This document shows, piece by piece, positions 7,585 to 16,817 of a DNA stretch of 64,000 nt. How positions within the stretch are numbered: the stretch's first letter is position 1; every line of letters starts with the position of its first letter. The notes beneath the pieces were generated by a model. It was given only the letters and a program-made list of their open reading frames with translations. It ran no database searches and was not told the origin of the DNA. Source of the stretch: Brevibacillus fortis (GTDB taxonomy: Bacteria > Bacillota > Bacilli > Brevibacillales > Brevibacillaceae); the NCBI RefSeq assembly GCF_003013395.1, contig NZ_PXZM01000014.1, forward strand, positions 123,948 to 187,947, in the 5' to 3' direction. The translations under genes were made by a program, and so were the position numbers.

Positions 7585-8596
7585 TCTTTCGCCAGAGGTG
7601 ATTATTCTCGTACTCGTCGTCATCATGGCGCTAGCTTTTGACTTTATCAATGGTTTCCACGATACGGCGAACGCGATTGCGACTTCTGTTTCGACGCGAG
7701 CATTAAGTCCGAAAACCGCGATTATTATTGCATCCTTGTGTAACTTGATTGGTGCACTCTCGTATACAGGTGTAGCGAAGACAATCGGGGGAGGCATTAC
7801 CGATCCATTCAAGTTGGAAAATGGATTGGTCGTCGTTTTGGCCGCGTTGACATCTGCGATTTTGTGGAACCTAATCACCTGGTGGTTCGGAATTCCTAGT
7901 TCGTCCTCGCACGCGATTATCGGCGGCGTTGCAGGTGCTGCTTTTGGTGCCGCAGGAAGTGGTGCCATTAACTGGTCAGGCTTCATTAGCATTATCCAAG
8001 CGTTGATCGTATCCCCGCTTGTAGCGTTTGCTATTGGTTTTGTCGTGATCAAGCTTGTGTCTTGGCTTGTCCGTAACTCAGCGTACCACAAAACCAATCG
8101 AGGTTTCCGTTCGCTGCAAGTAGTGTCAGCATCTTGGCAGGCCTTCAGCCATGGAGCCAACGATGCGCAAAAAACAATGGGCGTAATCACCCTTGCTCTG
8201 ATTTCTGGTGGATTCTTGATTCAAGAACCGGGCGAATTCGTCATTCCACTGTGGGTAAAACTATCAGCTGCTATTGCAATGGCTTTAGGTACAGCCTTTG
8301 GTGGATGGCGTATCATCAAGACCTTGGGTGGTAAGATTATGAAAATCAAGCCAATTTCCGGTTTCTCAGCAGACCTGTCTTCTGCCTTGATTATCACAAT
8401 CTTTACAGCTTTGAAACTGCCGGTGAGCACAACGCACGTGATCACATCCGCCATCTTAGGGGTTGGGGCATCGCAAAAGCTGAACGCAGTAAAATGGGGC
8501 TTGGCTGGCCGAATCTTGGTCACTTGGGTCATTACCCTTCCGATTACAGGACTTTTGGCTGCTGCATGCTACGTCGTGTTTGACGTCTTCCTGTAG
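7577..8596 (+). CDS. pit: PiT family inorganic phosphate transporter
   Basis: 339 aa, about ten membrane segments. It carries both PiT signature repeats: GFHDTANAIATSVSTRAL near the N-terminus and SHGANDAQKTMGVI in the middle, each with the Asp/Asn pair used in cation-phosphate symport, plus the GIPSSSSHAI and PVSTTHVI hairpin motifs. It imports phosphate (as a metal-phosphate complex) with a proton or sodium. It forms an operon with the DUF47 gene (8-bp overlap) and has its own terminator. Confidence 0.95.
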   Translation: MPDLSPEVIILVLVVIMALAFDFINGFHDTANAIATSVSTRALSPKTAIIIASLCNLIGALSYTGVAKTIGGGITDPFKLENGLVVVLAALTSAILWNLITWWFGIPSSSSHAIIGGVAGAAFGAAGSGAINWSGFISIIQALIVSPLVAFAIGFVVIKLVSWLVRNSAYHKTNRGFRSLQVVSASWQAFSHGANDAQKTMGVITLALISGGFLIQEPGEFVIPLWVKLSAAIAMALGTAFGGWRIIKTLGGKIMKIKPISGFSADLSSALIITIFTALKLPVSTTHVITSAILGVGASQKLNAVKWGLAGRILVTWVITLPITGLLAAACYVVFDVFL

Positions 8597-8615
8597 AGCT
8601 ACACCTTTAAACACC

Positions 8616-8655
8616 AGACACCTTTCCGTGTAGAGTACGCGGGAAGGTGTCTTTT
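8616..8655 (+). terminator. Terminator of the DUF47-pit operon
   Basis: AGACACCTTTCC pairs with GGGAAGGTGTCT and runs into five T residues. Confidence 0.85.
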
Positions 8656-8658
8656 TCA

Positions 8659-8898
8659 TTAACTTGATCCAGTTAAACGCTCCCATAAACCGGGCTTGGG
8701 CTTAATTTGCACGAGGCGTACAGCAGAGAATGGGATATAGTCCAGCGAGCCATCCCGCTCTTCAATTAAAATGCCGTTTGGACTGTAATCATACAGTTTG
8801 CCTTCTGCATAGGCGGATAATCCTTGACCGATCATATCAGGAGCAAAATGAATACGTACGTAGCGATCGAGATACTCCTCCAAAATTCCATCATCCAT
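8659..8898 (-). CDS. Small hypothetical protein, beta-rich
   Basis: 79 aa, with GAGAGG before the ATG. The pattern of short beta strands with Gly turns (YVRIHFAPD, AEGKLYDYSPNGILIEERDG, DYIPFSAVRLVQI) resembles a small Sm-like or SH3-like barrel of the kind found in RNA- or ligand-binding proteins, but no family is recognised with confidence. It stands alone, convergent with pit and upstream of the lgt terminator. Confidence 0.7.
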   Translation of the reverse strand: MDDGILEEYLDRYVRIHFAPDMIGQGLSAYAEGKLYDYSPNGILIEERDGSLDYIPFSAVRLVQIKPKPGLWERLTGSS

Positions 8899-8969
8899 CT
8901 TATTCCTCTCCTTTTTTCATTCTATCTCCTAGTTATTGCCTGCATTGCGACAATTCAGACAAGGCAAAG

Positions 8970-9002
8970 AAAAAACCACCCAGTCGGACTGACCTGAGTG
9001 GT
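8970..9002 (-). terminator. Terminator after lgt (minus strand)
   Basis: ACCAC-CAG pairs with CTG-GTGGT around a 10-nt loop; on the minus strand it is followed by a run of six T residues, 22 bp past the lgt stop. Confidence 0.75.
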
Positions 9003-9023
9003 AATGAATCTATCATGGTGACG

Positions 9024-9821
9024 TTATTCGATCGAGTTTTGGGAATGGCCTGTCTGCCTGTTTTTGCGTGCAAACACGAGCATCAAGATGACACCGGCAG
9101 CAATTAAGCACAGACTGACTAATTGAGCGACACGCAGGGTATCGGCTATTAACAAACTGTCTGTACGCATTCCCTCAATGTAGAAGCGACCAAGTGAATA
9201 CAGGATCATGTAGCTGAACAAGACCTGTCCATCGAATTTTTTGAATCGGTACAGCATGAACATGAGAACGGCGAATACGAAAAGGTTCCAGATCGATTCA
9301 TACAAAAACGTAGGGTGGTAATACTGTCCGCCGATAAACATTTGTTCGCGGATAAATGCAGGGAACTTTTCCATAAACTCAGCAGAGACGGGACCACCAT
9401 GTGCTTCCTGGTTGATAAAGTTTCCCCAACGTCCGATGGCTTGGCCCAAAATGACACTAGGCATAAAAATGTCAGCCAAACGAAGAAACGGCAGATTATG
9501 TTTTCGAATATACCAGCTTCCTGCCAGAACACCACCGATTAATCCACCGTGAATGGCCAAGCCGCCTTGCCAAACTGCGAAGATGTCCAGTGGATTGTCT
9601 TTGTACTGCTCCCATTCAAACGTAACATAATACAATCTTGCACAAACGATGGCTGCAGGAATGATCAGAACCACCATGTTCAAGACGTGATCAGGATCAA
9701 TGCCAGAACGTTTGGAATTGTAACGCGCGAGATAAGTACCCAAGAAAAAAGCCAGCCCCATAATAATGCCATACCAGTGAATCTTTAAGGGGCCGATTGC
9801 AATTGCGATCGGATCAATCAT
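9024..9821 (-). CDS. lgt: Prolipoprotein diacylglyceryl transferase
   Basis: A 265-aa polytopic membrane enzyme that transfers diacylglycerol from phosphatidylglycerol to the lipobox cysteine of prolipoproteins. Landmarks: HWYGII near the N-terminus, the HGG(L/A)xGG loop (GLAIHGGLIGGVLAG), the Lgt signature GRWGNFINQEAHG with its essential Arg/Asn/Glu, and the C-terminal GRFYIEGMRTD. The ATG at 9821 follows an AAGGAGG site; the frame stays open far upstream but nothing there looks like Lgt. Confidence 0.96.
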   Translation of the reverse strand: MIDPIAIAIGPLKIHWYGIIMGLAFFLGTYLARYNSKRSGIDPDHVLNMVVLIIPAAIVCARLYYVTFEWEQYKDNPLDIFAVWQGGLAIHGGLIGGVLAGSWYIRKHNLPFLRLADIFMPSVILGQAIGRWGNFINQEAHGGPVSAEFMEKFPAFIREQMFIGGQYYHPTFLYESIWNLFVFAVLMFMLYRFKKFDGQVLFSYMILYSLGRFYIEGMRTDSLLIADTLRVAQLVSLCLIAAGVILMLVFARKNRQTGHSQNSIE

Positions 9822-9894
9822 GAATGTGCCTCCTTGCCTCAAAACATCTGTGCCAAGTATAGCACAAATAGGCTGCAGGATTCCAACTAATGGC

Positions 9895-10809
9895 TTACTG
9901 AGACTGCAAAAAGCCGAGGATGGCATCAAGGGAGGCTCGTTTCGTCGGAGCGGATACGGATGAGAATAAATCTCCGAATGTTTCCAGCCGTTTGGGAACC
10001 GTATAAACCGTGAAGTCTGTAGGATGACAATGGGGAACCTCCTCCCATAGAATGGGCGTTGATACGGTTGCCTGTTCTTTTGCTCGGGTTGAATAAGGGG
10101 CTGGCAATGTTTTGCCCCGCCAGTGTTGCAAATAGTCAATGTACAGCTTATCTCCCCGGTTCTTCACCAAGCGCTCAATAGTTAATAATGAAGGGTGCTT
10201 ACTGACTAAATAGGATGCGATGAAATGTCCGACCTGCCGCGTCTGTTCAAACGTATAGCGGAGTTCGATTGGGACGTATACTTGCAAGCCGCTGGAACCA
10301 GAAGTTTTGACCCAAGAAGACAGCTGTAATTCATCGAGCAGCTGTTTCAATAAGAGGGCAGACTCAATCACAACGGAAAAATCATCGGTGGAAGGGTCGA
10401 GGTCAAATACCAGCTCTGTCGGAGACTCATCCTTGGCGAGGTGAAAGGAGACGTGCCACTCTAAAGCCGCTTGATTTGCCATCCACACGAGTGTCGCTTG
10501 GTCATTGCACAGTACGTAACGCACATTCTCCCACGTATGCGTTTGTATCCAGTCAGGCGCATAGTCAGGTGCGTTTTTTTGATAGAAGTGCTTGTCACCA
10601 ATTCCGTGAGGGTAGCGAATGACGGTTAACAGCCGATCCTTGCTATACCGTAGGAGTGGGGCTGCGACAATCAGCAAGTAGCGCAAGTAATCTAGCTTAG
10701 TTACCTTTGCCTGCGCCCATAGGGGCTTATCAGGATTTGTAATGGACAATGTGTGATTGTCGATCGTCAGCTCATACTCTTTTGTTGCAGGACGCAATGA
10801 CGTATTCAC
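9895..10809 (-). CDS. Stand-alone LigD-type primase-polymerase (NHEJ)
   Basis: A 304-aa archaeo-eukaryotic primase-fold polymerase, the domain that in LigD fills gaps and adds ribonucleotides at broken DNA ends. The catalytic Asp136 and Asp138 lie in FDLDPS; HGIGDKHFYQKNAP (68-81) and TSGSSGLQVY (169-178) are the other active-site strips. A Gln sits at 176, where many LigD polymerases have His. There is no fused ligase or nuclease domain; the ligase is separate at 15342-16289 and Ku at 23938-24888. It is divergent from the germination operon. Confidence 0.9.
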   Translation of the reverse strand: MNTSLRPATKEYELTIDNHTLSITNPDKPLWAQAKVTKLDYLRYLLIVAAPLLRYSKDRLLTVIRYPHGIGDKHFYQKNAPDYAPDWIQTHTWENVRYVLCNDQATLVWMANQAALEWHVSFHLAKDESPTELVFDLDPSTDDFSVVIESALLLKQLLDELQLSSWVKTSGSSGLQVYVPIELRYTFEQTRQVGHFIASYLVSKHPSLLTIERLVKNRGDKLYIDYLQHWRGKTLPAPYSTRAKEQATVSTPILWEEVPHCHPTDFTVYTVPKRLETFGDLFSSVSAPTKRASLDAILGFLQSQ

Positions 10810-10941
10810 CTTCTTTTTGAACGGTATAGGTGTTCCTACTATCTCCCATCCGTGTTTCTCTATGTAAAGAGAGTACCTCTTTGCATATATTTCCTGCTAA
10901 TCAACCATAATACGGGTAGCTTTCCAGTGGTTGGTGATGAA

Positions 10942-12546
10942 ATGAAGTTCAAGAAGAAAGATAAAATGAAAGAACTGATTGAAACGATGAATTCCTGCAG
11001 CTTGATTGAGCTGGAGGGTATACCGATTTCGCCTCAATTAGATGATAACGTTGATTTGTTGAAAAAAATGTTCTCTGATTGCTCCGATTTTGTCATACGA
11101 GAATTCCGCCAAAAAAACAGTGTCCGTGCGATTGCTGTCTTCGTAGATGGGCTGATTGATACCAAAGAGGTCAATTCTGCACTGAAATCGTTAATGGTGC
11201 TTGAAGATGGCGATGAAGATATCAAAGTGATAGAAGAGGCACTTTTGCCGGTTTCCCAGATGGGAAGAGTAGACGATTATAAAAAGCTGCTACAGGCTGT
11301 GCTATCAGGTGATACGGGCATTCTCGTAGAGGGAAATACAGAAGCGCTCACGCTCGGGATTCGTGGAGCAGAAAAACGCTCAGTCAACGAACCAGAAGGA
11401 GAAGCGGTCGTAAGGGGACCACGTGAAGGTTTTATCGAAAATATTCGCACCAACACGTCGATGCTGCGGCGCAAATTGCGAACGCCTCGCTTGAAAATGA
11501 AGTCTCTGGTAGTTGGACGTGAGACGAACACCAATCTGGTGGTTGCCTTTCTTGACGGGATTGCGGATCCAGAAATTGTACAGGAAGTTACTGGTCGAAT
11601 CAGCAAGATCAATATGGATGCTGTTCTGGAAAGTGGATATATCGAAGAGATGATCCAGGATAACACGTACTCGCCTTTCCCTCAGCTCATGTATTCCGAG
11701 CGCCCAGACACGGTTGCAGCGGCATTGCTGGAGGGACGTGTCGCCATATTTGTGGACGGGACACCGATGGTTTTGATAGCGCCTGTTACGTTTTGGATGA
11801 TGATGCAGGCAAGTGAGGATTATTACGAACGATTTCAAATGGCCACCCTTGTTCGGCTGCTGCGCTACATATTCCTCATCATTTCGCTCATTACCCCTGC
11901 TTTATATGTAGCGATTACGACTTATCACCAACAAATGCTACCAACCACGCTCCTTTTAAGTATTGCGGCTGCTCGCGAGTCCATTCCTTTTCCCGCTATT
12001 GTGGAGGCTTTTATCATGGAAATTTCCTTTGAAGCCTTGCGAGAAGCGGGGATTCGCCTCCCGAAAACGGTCGGGCAAGCCGTCAGTATTTTAGGCGCAC
12101 TGGTCGTCGGTCAGGCAGCGGTGCAAGCAGGAATCGTTTCTGCCCCCATGGTTATCGTCGTATCGCTGACAGGGATTGCTTCGTTTACCATCCCGCATTT
12201 TAATGCATCGATTTCACTGCGAATGCTGCGCTTTCCGATCATGATTGCCGCTTCGATTCTCGGCATTTATGGGATGCTGGTAGCGTTATTGCTAATCCTG
12301 GGGCATATGGCCAACCTACGTTCTTTTGGTGTCCCTTATTTATCGCCACTCGCACCGATGTCGATCGGCGATCTCAAAGATGTATTGTTGAGGGCACCAT
12401 GGTCGATGATGGAAAAACGCCCGAGCTTTTTGGGAGTTCAAAATGCAAGGCGTATGAACGATGGTTATGCGAATTCTATCCAGGAAAGAGGAGGGCAATC
12501 AGGGGTGACAGGCAATCGCCATCAGAGCGAGGAGGGGCAATCGTGA
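10942..12546 (+). CDS. Spore germination receptor A subunit (GerA/GerKA family)
   Basis: 534 aa. A soluble N-terminal half (about 1-285) is followed by a membrane half with several segments (about 290-450) that includes the family signature PFPAIVEAFIMEISFEALREAGIRLP. A subunits join B and C proteins in the inner membrane of the spore and sense amino acids or sugars to start germination. The ATG at 10942 follows GGTGA at 5 nt; the frame is open 30 codons further without a ribosome site. The stop overlaps the next gene by 4 bp. The germinant cannot be inferred. Confidence 0.95.
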   Translation: MKFKKKDKMKELIETMNSCSLIELEGIPISPQLDDNVDLLKKMFSDCSDFVIREFRQKNSVRAIAVFVDGLIDTKEVNSALKSLMVLEDGDEDIKVIEEALLPVSQMGRVDDYKKLLQAVLSGDTGILVEGNTEALTLGIRGAEKRSVNEPEGEAVVRGPREGFIENIRTNTSMLRRKLRTPRLKMKSLVVGRETNTNLVVAFLDGIADPEIVQEVTGRISKINMDAVLESGYIEEMIQDNTYSPFPQLMYSERPDTVAAALLEGRVAIFVDGTPMVLIAPVTFWMMMQASEDYYERFQMATLVRLLRYIFLIISLITPALYVAITTYHQQMLPTTLLLSIAAARESIPFPAIVEAFIMEISFEALREAGIRLPKTVGQAVSILGALVVGQAAVQAGIVSAPMVIVVSLTGIASFTIPHFNASISLRMLRFPIMIAASILGIYGMLVALLLILGHMANLRSFGVPYLSPLAPMSIGDLKDVLLRAPWSMMEKRPSFLGVQNARRMNDGYANSIQERGGQSGVTGNRHQSEEGQS

Positions 12547-13712
12547 AGAAGACTGTGACCCGCATGTTGGTGGTGTTGCTCTGTATGTTCCTGGTATCTG
12601 GATGTTGGGATCGCCGTGAAGTAAATGATATGGCCATCGTCATTGCGCTGGCGATGGATAAGGAACCAGAGGGCAGGTATCGGATATCTATCCAAGTCCC
12701 ACTGGTCAGCAGCCTCGGTGCACAGTCCGGAGGTGGTGGAGGTACGAGTGGTGACAAGAGTTATTATGTTGATTCCGCAGTAGGCAGAACGATCAGAGAG
12801 GCGAATGACTTGATCCAAGCTAGAATGTCACGAGAAATTTACTACTCCCATCACCGGATGATCGTCATTGGTGAAGAATTGGCGAAGGACGGTATGTCGG
12901 ATGTGCTGGATATTGTGGCCCGGTTTCCGGAAAACAGACTGACAGCTTACATTGTCATGACCAAAGGAAAAGGTATCGAATTGTTAACTGCACAGCCGCA
13001 ATTTGAACGTTTTTCAGGAGAAGCGATGCGTGAGCTGGTTAAAATGGGGGGGATTACAGTATCGCTAAAGGACTTAGCCCAGATGCTTAGCACACCGGGC
13101 GTAAATGCCATTATACCTGTTCTGGCAGCAGTGGATTCACATCCAAAAGGAAAGTCGAAAGAAATAGAGGCGACAGGGGTAGGTTTGTTTCGAAACGATA
13201 AGCTCGTGACCATTGCGAAGGCAAAAGACCTGACAGGCTTGCGGTTGTTTCAACGTAATTTTACACCCTTTTCTGTCGTGCTGCCCTTAAACAAGAAAGA
13301 ACGGCTTACCGTTAATTTCTCGAAAGGAAGAGCGAACATCAAGCCCGAGATCAGGAAAGGCCACATCCATTACAAAATTGATCTCTATACTTCTGCCGTT
13401 GTGCTGGAGAATATGTCAAATCTCGATCTCGAGAAAGAGAAAAATATTAAAATGCTGCAAACGAAGCTTGTGGAGCAAATCAATCGTGGTGTGAACGATA
13501 CAATAAAAACAATCAAACAGTATCGGTCAGACATTATTGGGTTAGGAATCGTATTATCTCGACATTATCCTCATGAGTGGCAAGAGCGCTATCGGAGCAG
13601 ATGGAATGAGGAACTCCCAAAAATCACTTATGAAATACACTCCAAAGTGAACATGGCCAACTTCGGGCAGACCACCAAAAATATTACGCAGAGTGAAGAT
13701 AATCATGAATAG
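12543..13712 (+). CDS. Spore germination receptor C subunit, Ger(x)C family lipoprotein
   Basis: 389 aa from a GTG that overlaps the A-subunit stop. A lipoprotein signal sequence ends in LVSGC with the acylated Cys21, followed by WDRREVNDMAIVIALAMD, the classic GerC opening. Two further domains follow, and a C-terminal region (DIIGLGIVLSRHYPHEW) matches the Ger(x)C consensus. GerC proteins are anchored outside the spore inner membrane through diacylglycerol, so lgt (9024-9821) acts on it. It is in operon with A, D-like and B subunits. Confidence 0.95.
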   Translation: MKKTVTRMLVVLLCMFLVSGCWDRREVNDMAIVIALAMDKEPEGRYRISIQVPLVSSLGAQSGGGGGTSGDKSYYVDSAVGRTIREANDLIQARMSREIYYSHHRMIVIGEELAKDGMSDVLDIVARFPENRLTAYIVMTKGKGIELLTAQPQFERFSGEAMRELVKMGGITVSLKDLAQMLSTPGVNAIIPVLAAVDSHPKGKSKEIEATGVGLFRNDKLVTIAKAKDLTGLRLFQRNFTPFSVVLPLNKKERLTVNFSKGRANIKPEIRKGHIHYKIDLYTSAVVLENMSNLDLEKEKNIKMLQTKLVEQINRGVNDTIKTIKQYRSDIIGLGIVLSRHYPHEWQERYRSRWNEELPKITYEIHSKVNMANFGQTTKNITQSEDNHE

Positions 13713-13941
13713 AATATTCCTGATTTTTTTCGTATCCATGCTGTTGCTTTCGTTTGGAGAATTCATCCTGAAGCGAAAAGGTATGGATGGGAGACAGCAG
13801 CGAGTGATTGTTATTTTCTACACCTTGACCATTGCTTTTCTTATCGCTTTGCAATTCCAGTATTATCAAGTGCTACCTACGAGTAATGTGATGAACTTTC
13901 TATCTCCTCATGTGAAGCGGTGGGTGGATCAGTTCTTATAA
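13705..13941 (+). CDS. Small two-TM membrane protein, germination receptor D-subunit-like
   Basis: 78 aa with two hydrophobic segments (about 3-18 and 34-55) separated by a basic loop KRKGMDGRQQR. The ATG at 13705 overlaps the C-subunit end by 8 bp; a GTG at 13693 is an in-frame alternative. Small two-TM D proteins encoded inside or near ger operons in Bacillus species modulate germination (established for some receptors). Size, topology and position fit; sequence membership is inference. Confidence 0.75.
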   Translation: MNRIFLIFFVSMLLLSFGEFILKRKGMDGRQQRVIVIFYTLTIAFLIALQFQYYQVLPTSNVMNFLSPHVKRWVDQFL

Positions 13942-13953
13942 GGAGGCCCAAGT

Positions 13954-15312
13954 ATGATTCACAAGCAAGTTGTCAATCATCGACAAATTGCCTGGCTGGT
14001 CGGCAGTGTCTTGATGACAGGAATGATGATCAATCTCTTGAGGTCTGTCGTTCAGGTAGCAAGGATGGATGCTTGGTTCTCTCAAATTTTACCCATCTTT
14101 TATGCGCTTTTTATCGCCTACGTTTTGAGTGGGCTGGTTGAAGCATACCCCGGGAAAAATATCTTTGAAATCTTGTTTATCATTGGCGGGAAGTGGATTG
14201 GTGGAGCTATCAATCTACTCATATTGTTTTACATTTGGATCATCCTGGCGATCGATATTAAAGGAGTTGCTGATTTTTTACATATCTCGTTATTGCCAAC
14301 CACGCCATTGGAGGTCATCTTACTCGTCTTCGTCTTACTGATGATGTACTATGGCAAAACGAGTCTTGAGGTGGCGGCACGGGTAAATGAGTTTTATTTT
14401 CCGCTTTATTTCATCATGTGCATTTCGCTATATTTCCTGCTGGGTAATGAATACAACGTAGAGCGATTGGAGCCAATCTTGACTAGTAGCTTGGATCGGA
14501 TCGTGGTCAGTAATTTTTTGCCGATTGGTGTGTATGGGGATATTTTTCTAATCGGGGCGTTCTTACATGCCATTGTAGAGCCGCGACTTTTTTATGCTGC
14601 GATGAAGCACGGGATCATCATTGTTGGCTTTGGTACGACGATTATGTTGCTCGTCTTGCTCGGGGTGATGGGGTTCATTATCGCTGGTCGGCTGAATTTC
14701 CCCATCTATATTCTCGTCCAGCAAATCCACGTCACAGATTTTCTGGATAGGGTCGAAATGATCCTCTTTAGCGTGTGGTTCCCTGCTTTTACAATCAAGG
14801 TCATTGTCGCTTACTTGGCATTTTTAGTGGGGGTTGGATCGTTTGGGGGACAGCGGCATTATAATACATTCAATGCTCCGTGTGGATGGTTTATCGTTGT
14901 ATCGTCTATCTTCGGGTTTCCAAATGTAGCCCATATCGATCAGTTTATTAGTTATAGCTTGCCGATGATCGTTCTCGTTTTCCAATTTCCGTTGGCGCTC
15001 TTTTTGCTCATTCATGTAAGGCGAAAGAACAAGGGAAGAGAGCAAAGCCTCATTCCCGAAGGAACGAAGCTTTATCGATTTTACCGGTCGATGATGTGGA
15101 TCACAACAGTCTGTTTGAGTGGTTGTGTGATCGTGATTTTGATTGGGGACTTTTTTAAAGATAAATCAGCGGTGGGAGGGGTTGTGACAGCCGTTGTGTA
15201 TATTGCCCTCTTAATATTAGCGCTGTTGACGAGCTATGGGGAAATGCAGGCTCTCAATCATGGCAAGCAAAAGCTGGGGAGGGCAAAACAGGCTGGTTCG
15301 TTTCGCCAATAA
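13954..15312 (+). CDS. Spore germination receptor B subunit (GerAB/APC superfamily permease), long form
   Basis: 452 aa. The N-terminal 365 residues hold ten membrane segments, as in GerAB proteins of the amino acid-polyamine-organocation superfamily, which are thought to bind the germinant. About 85 further residues add two more predicted segments (about 378-400 and 407-430), making twelve, so this is longer than the usual roughly 365 aa. AAGGAGG precedes the ATG 12 bp after the D-like gene. The ligase gene follows after 29 bp without a terminator. Confidence 0.92.
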   Translation: MIHKQVVNHRQIAWLVGSVLMTGMMINLLRSVVQVARMDAWFSQILPIFYALFIAYVLSGLVEAYPGKNIFEILFIIGGKWIGGAINLLILFYIWIILAIDIKGVADFLHISLLPTTPLEVILLVFVLLMMYYGKTSLEVAARVNEFYFPLYFIMCISLYFLLGNEYNVERLEPILTSSLDRIVVSNFLPIGVYGDIFLIGAFLHAIVEPRLFYAAMKHGIIIVGFGTTIMLLVLLGVMGFIIAGRLNFPIYILVQQIHVTDFLDRVEMILFSVWFPAFTIKVIVAYLAFLVGVGSFGGQRHYNTFNAPCGWFIVVSSIFGFPNVAHIDQFISYSLPMIVLVFQFPLALFLLIHVRRKNKGREQSLIPEGTKLYRFYRSMMWITTVCLSGCVIVILIGDFFKDKSAVGGVVTAVVYIALLILALLTSYGEMQALNHGKQKLGRAKQAGSFRQ

Positions 15313-15341
15313 AGCAATTTCAATCGATGATGGGAGGAACC

Positions 15342-16289
15342 ATGTCGTTTACACCTATTATTCCGTTTGAACCAGTTATGGCAGATGAATTTCCGAGTGA
15401 AGATAACTGGATCGCACAAGTCAAATGGGACGGAGTCAGAATGCTCACGTACTACGATGGACATGAAGTGCGTCTGGTTAACCGGAGATTAAATGATCGA
15501 ACATTGCAGTATCCTGAATTCGTAAATGCAAAAAGGTATTGTTCGGGCTCATCCTTTATCCTTGATGGCGAGATGATTGCTTTTGACAGTAACCGACCTT
15601 CCTTTCAAGAAATCATGAAAAGAGATAGCCTGCGGAAAAAACAGAGTATTGACCTTGCCGTCAACCAAACACCCGTCACATACATGATCTTTGACGTCTT
15701 ATATTACAATGGCGATTGGGTCATCGAACAAGAACTCATTCGAAGACATCAATTGCTGGAACAAATGATTATCCCTCAACCCAATGTCCAGGTCGTGCAA
15801 AATTTTAAGGATGCAAAAGCATTATACGACGTGATGGTTCAACACGAGATGGAAGGTATTGTTTGCAAGGGTTGTACAAGCTCCTACGCCATCAACGGGA
15901 AGGACAAACGGTGGCAGAAAATGAAAATTTTTCATGACCTTTTTGCTGTTATAGGAGGGGTAACATTCCGTGATGGGGTCGTGAATGCGTTGTTGCTCGG
16001 CTTGTACAACGATGAGGGGAAGTTTTATTATATTGGCCATGCAGGCACTGCGAAGTTCAGTAAGAAAACGTGGCAAGATCTGACACAGCAGATACAACCC
16101 ACTATCAGACCTACGAAACCATTTGAGAATGAACCGGAGAGAAGGAAAGACGCAATTTGGGTAGAACCTGAGATTGTTGTAAAAGTGAAATTTATGGAAT
16201 GGACCACAGGAAAGACAATGAGACATCCTAGTGTTCAAGCAATCGTAAACATGCCTGTATCGGCATGTTTGTTTTCCCAAAATGAATAA
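15342..16289 (+). CDS. Stand-alone ATP-dependent DNA ligase (LigD ligase-domain type)
   Basis: 315 aa. Covalent nucleotidyltransferase with motif I VKWDG (Lys28 is the AMP acceptor), EGIVCKG (motif IV region) and KRWQKMKIF (motif V), then an OB-fold domain ending in VVKVKFMEWT. Joins DNA ends in NHEJ. It lacks the polymerase domain, which is encoded separately at 9895-10809. The ATG follows GGGAGG. Only 29 bp separate it from the germination B-subunit gene and no terminator intervenes, so it may be the last gene of the ger operon. Confidence 0.92.
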   Translation: MSFTPIIPFEPVMADEFPSEDNWIAQVKWDGVRMLTYYDGHEVRLVNRRLNDRTLQYPEFVNAKRYCSGSSFILDGEMIAFDSNRPSFQEIMKRDSLRKKQSIDLAVNQTPVTYMIFDVLYYNGDWVIEQELIRRHQLLEQMIIPQPNVQVVQNFKDAKALYDVMVQHEMEGIVCKGCTSSYAINGKDKRWQKMKIFHDLFAVIGGVTFRDGVVNALLLGLYNDEGKFYYIGHAGTAKFSKKTWQDLTQQIQPTIRPTKPFENEPERRKDAIWVEPEIVVKVKFMEWTTGKTMRHPSVQAIVNMPVSACLFSQNE

Positions 16290-16356
16290 CATGGCGTAAG
16301 GGCGAGCTCTACTTTACCGAGTCGCCCAAAAAAGCATCCGTTATCCCAAATCATCA

Positions 16357-16384
16357 ACCTCTCCATGCGAGAGGTGTCTTTTTT
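16357..16384 (+). terminator. Terminator after the DNA ligase gene
   Basis: ACCTCTC (16357-16363) pairs perfectly with GAGAGGT (16369-16375), followed by GTC and six T residues. It would end the combined ger-ligase transcript. Confidence 0.85.
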
Positions 16385-16422
16385 GTGCGCAATATAAAAA
16401 ATGTTAGGTTTATTCCTGCTGG

Positions 16423-16788
16423 TTACTGTATTCCTATTTCGTCATCACTATTTCTAACGGTCACTTCGCCATTCGGATACCGATGCTTAAGATAGTCGCC
16501 GCCCCAATCGCATAGTACTTTTAAAACTTCTTTTAATGATTCCCCATATTCTGTAAGCGCATATTCCACTTTGGGTGGTACTTGATCGTACGTTTTTCTG
16601 GTGATCAAGCCATCTCGTTCAAGCTCCTTTAGTTGTACCGTGAGCATCTTTTGTGATATACCCGTCACTAATCGCTTTAATTCACCCGTCCGTATTGGTC
16701 CCTTTGTCAAGTAATACAAAATATGCGTCTTCCATTTCCCTCCAATTACTTCCAAGACGATTTCGATTCTGTTGTTGTACTGTTTCAT
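16423..16788 (-). CDS. HxlR family transcriptional regulator
   Basis: 121 aa winged-helix protein with the HxlR signature: IGGKWKTHILYYLTKGPIRTGELKR near the N-terminus, then GISQKMLTVQLKELERDGLI and the wing PPKVEYALTEYG. A single Cys (about residue 92 in VLCDWG) is the position used for aldehyde or thiol sensing in several HxlR proteins. It is divergent from a nitroreductase gene; tandem repeats at 16818-16860 between them are probable operators. AAAGGAG precedes the ATG. Confidence 0.92.
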   Translation of the reverse strand: MKQYNNRIEIVLEVIGGKWKTHILYYLTKGPIRTGELKRLVTGISQKMLTVQLKELERDGLITRKTYDQVPPKVEYALTEYGESLKEVLKVLCDWGGDYLKHRYPNGEVTVRNSDDEIGIQ

Positions 16789-16817
16789 TTTCTTTTAACT
16801 CCTTTAAAAATGTACAG

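Noticed and set aside
9822..10139. Upstream extension of the lgt frame
   Set aside because: It overlaps the polymerase gene in another frame and lacks Lgt sequence; the ATG at 9821 follows AAGGAGG.
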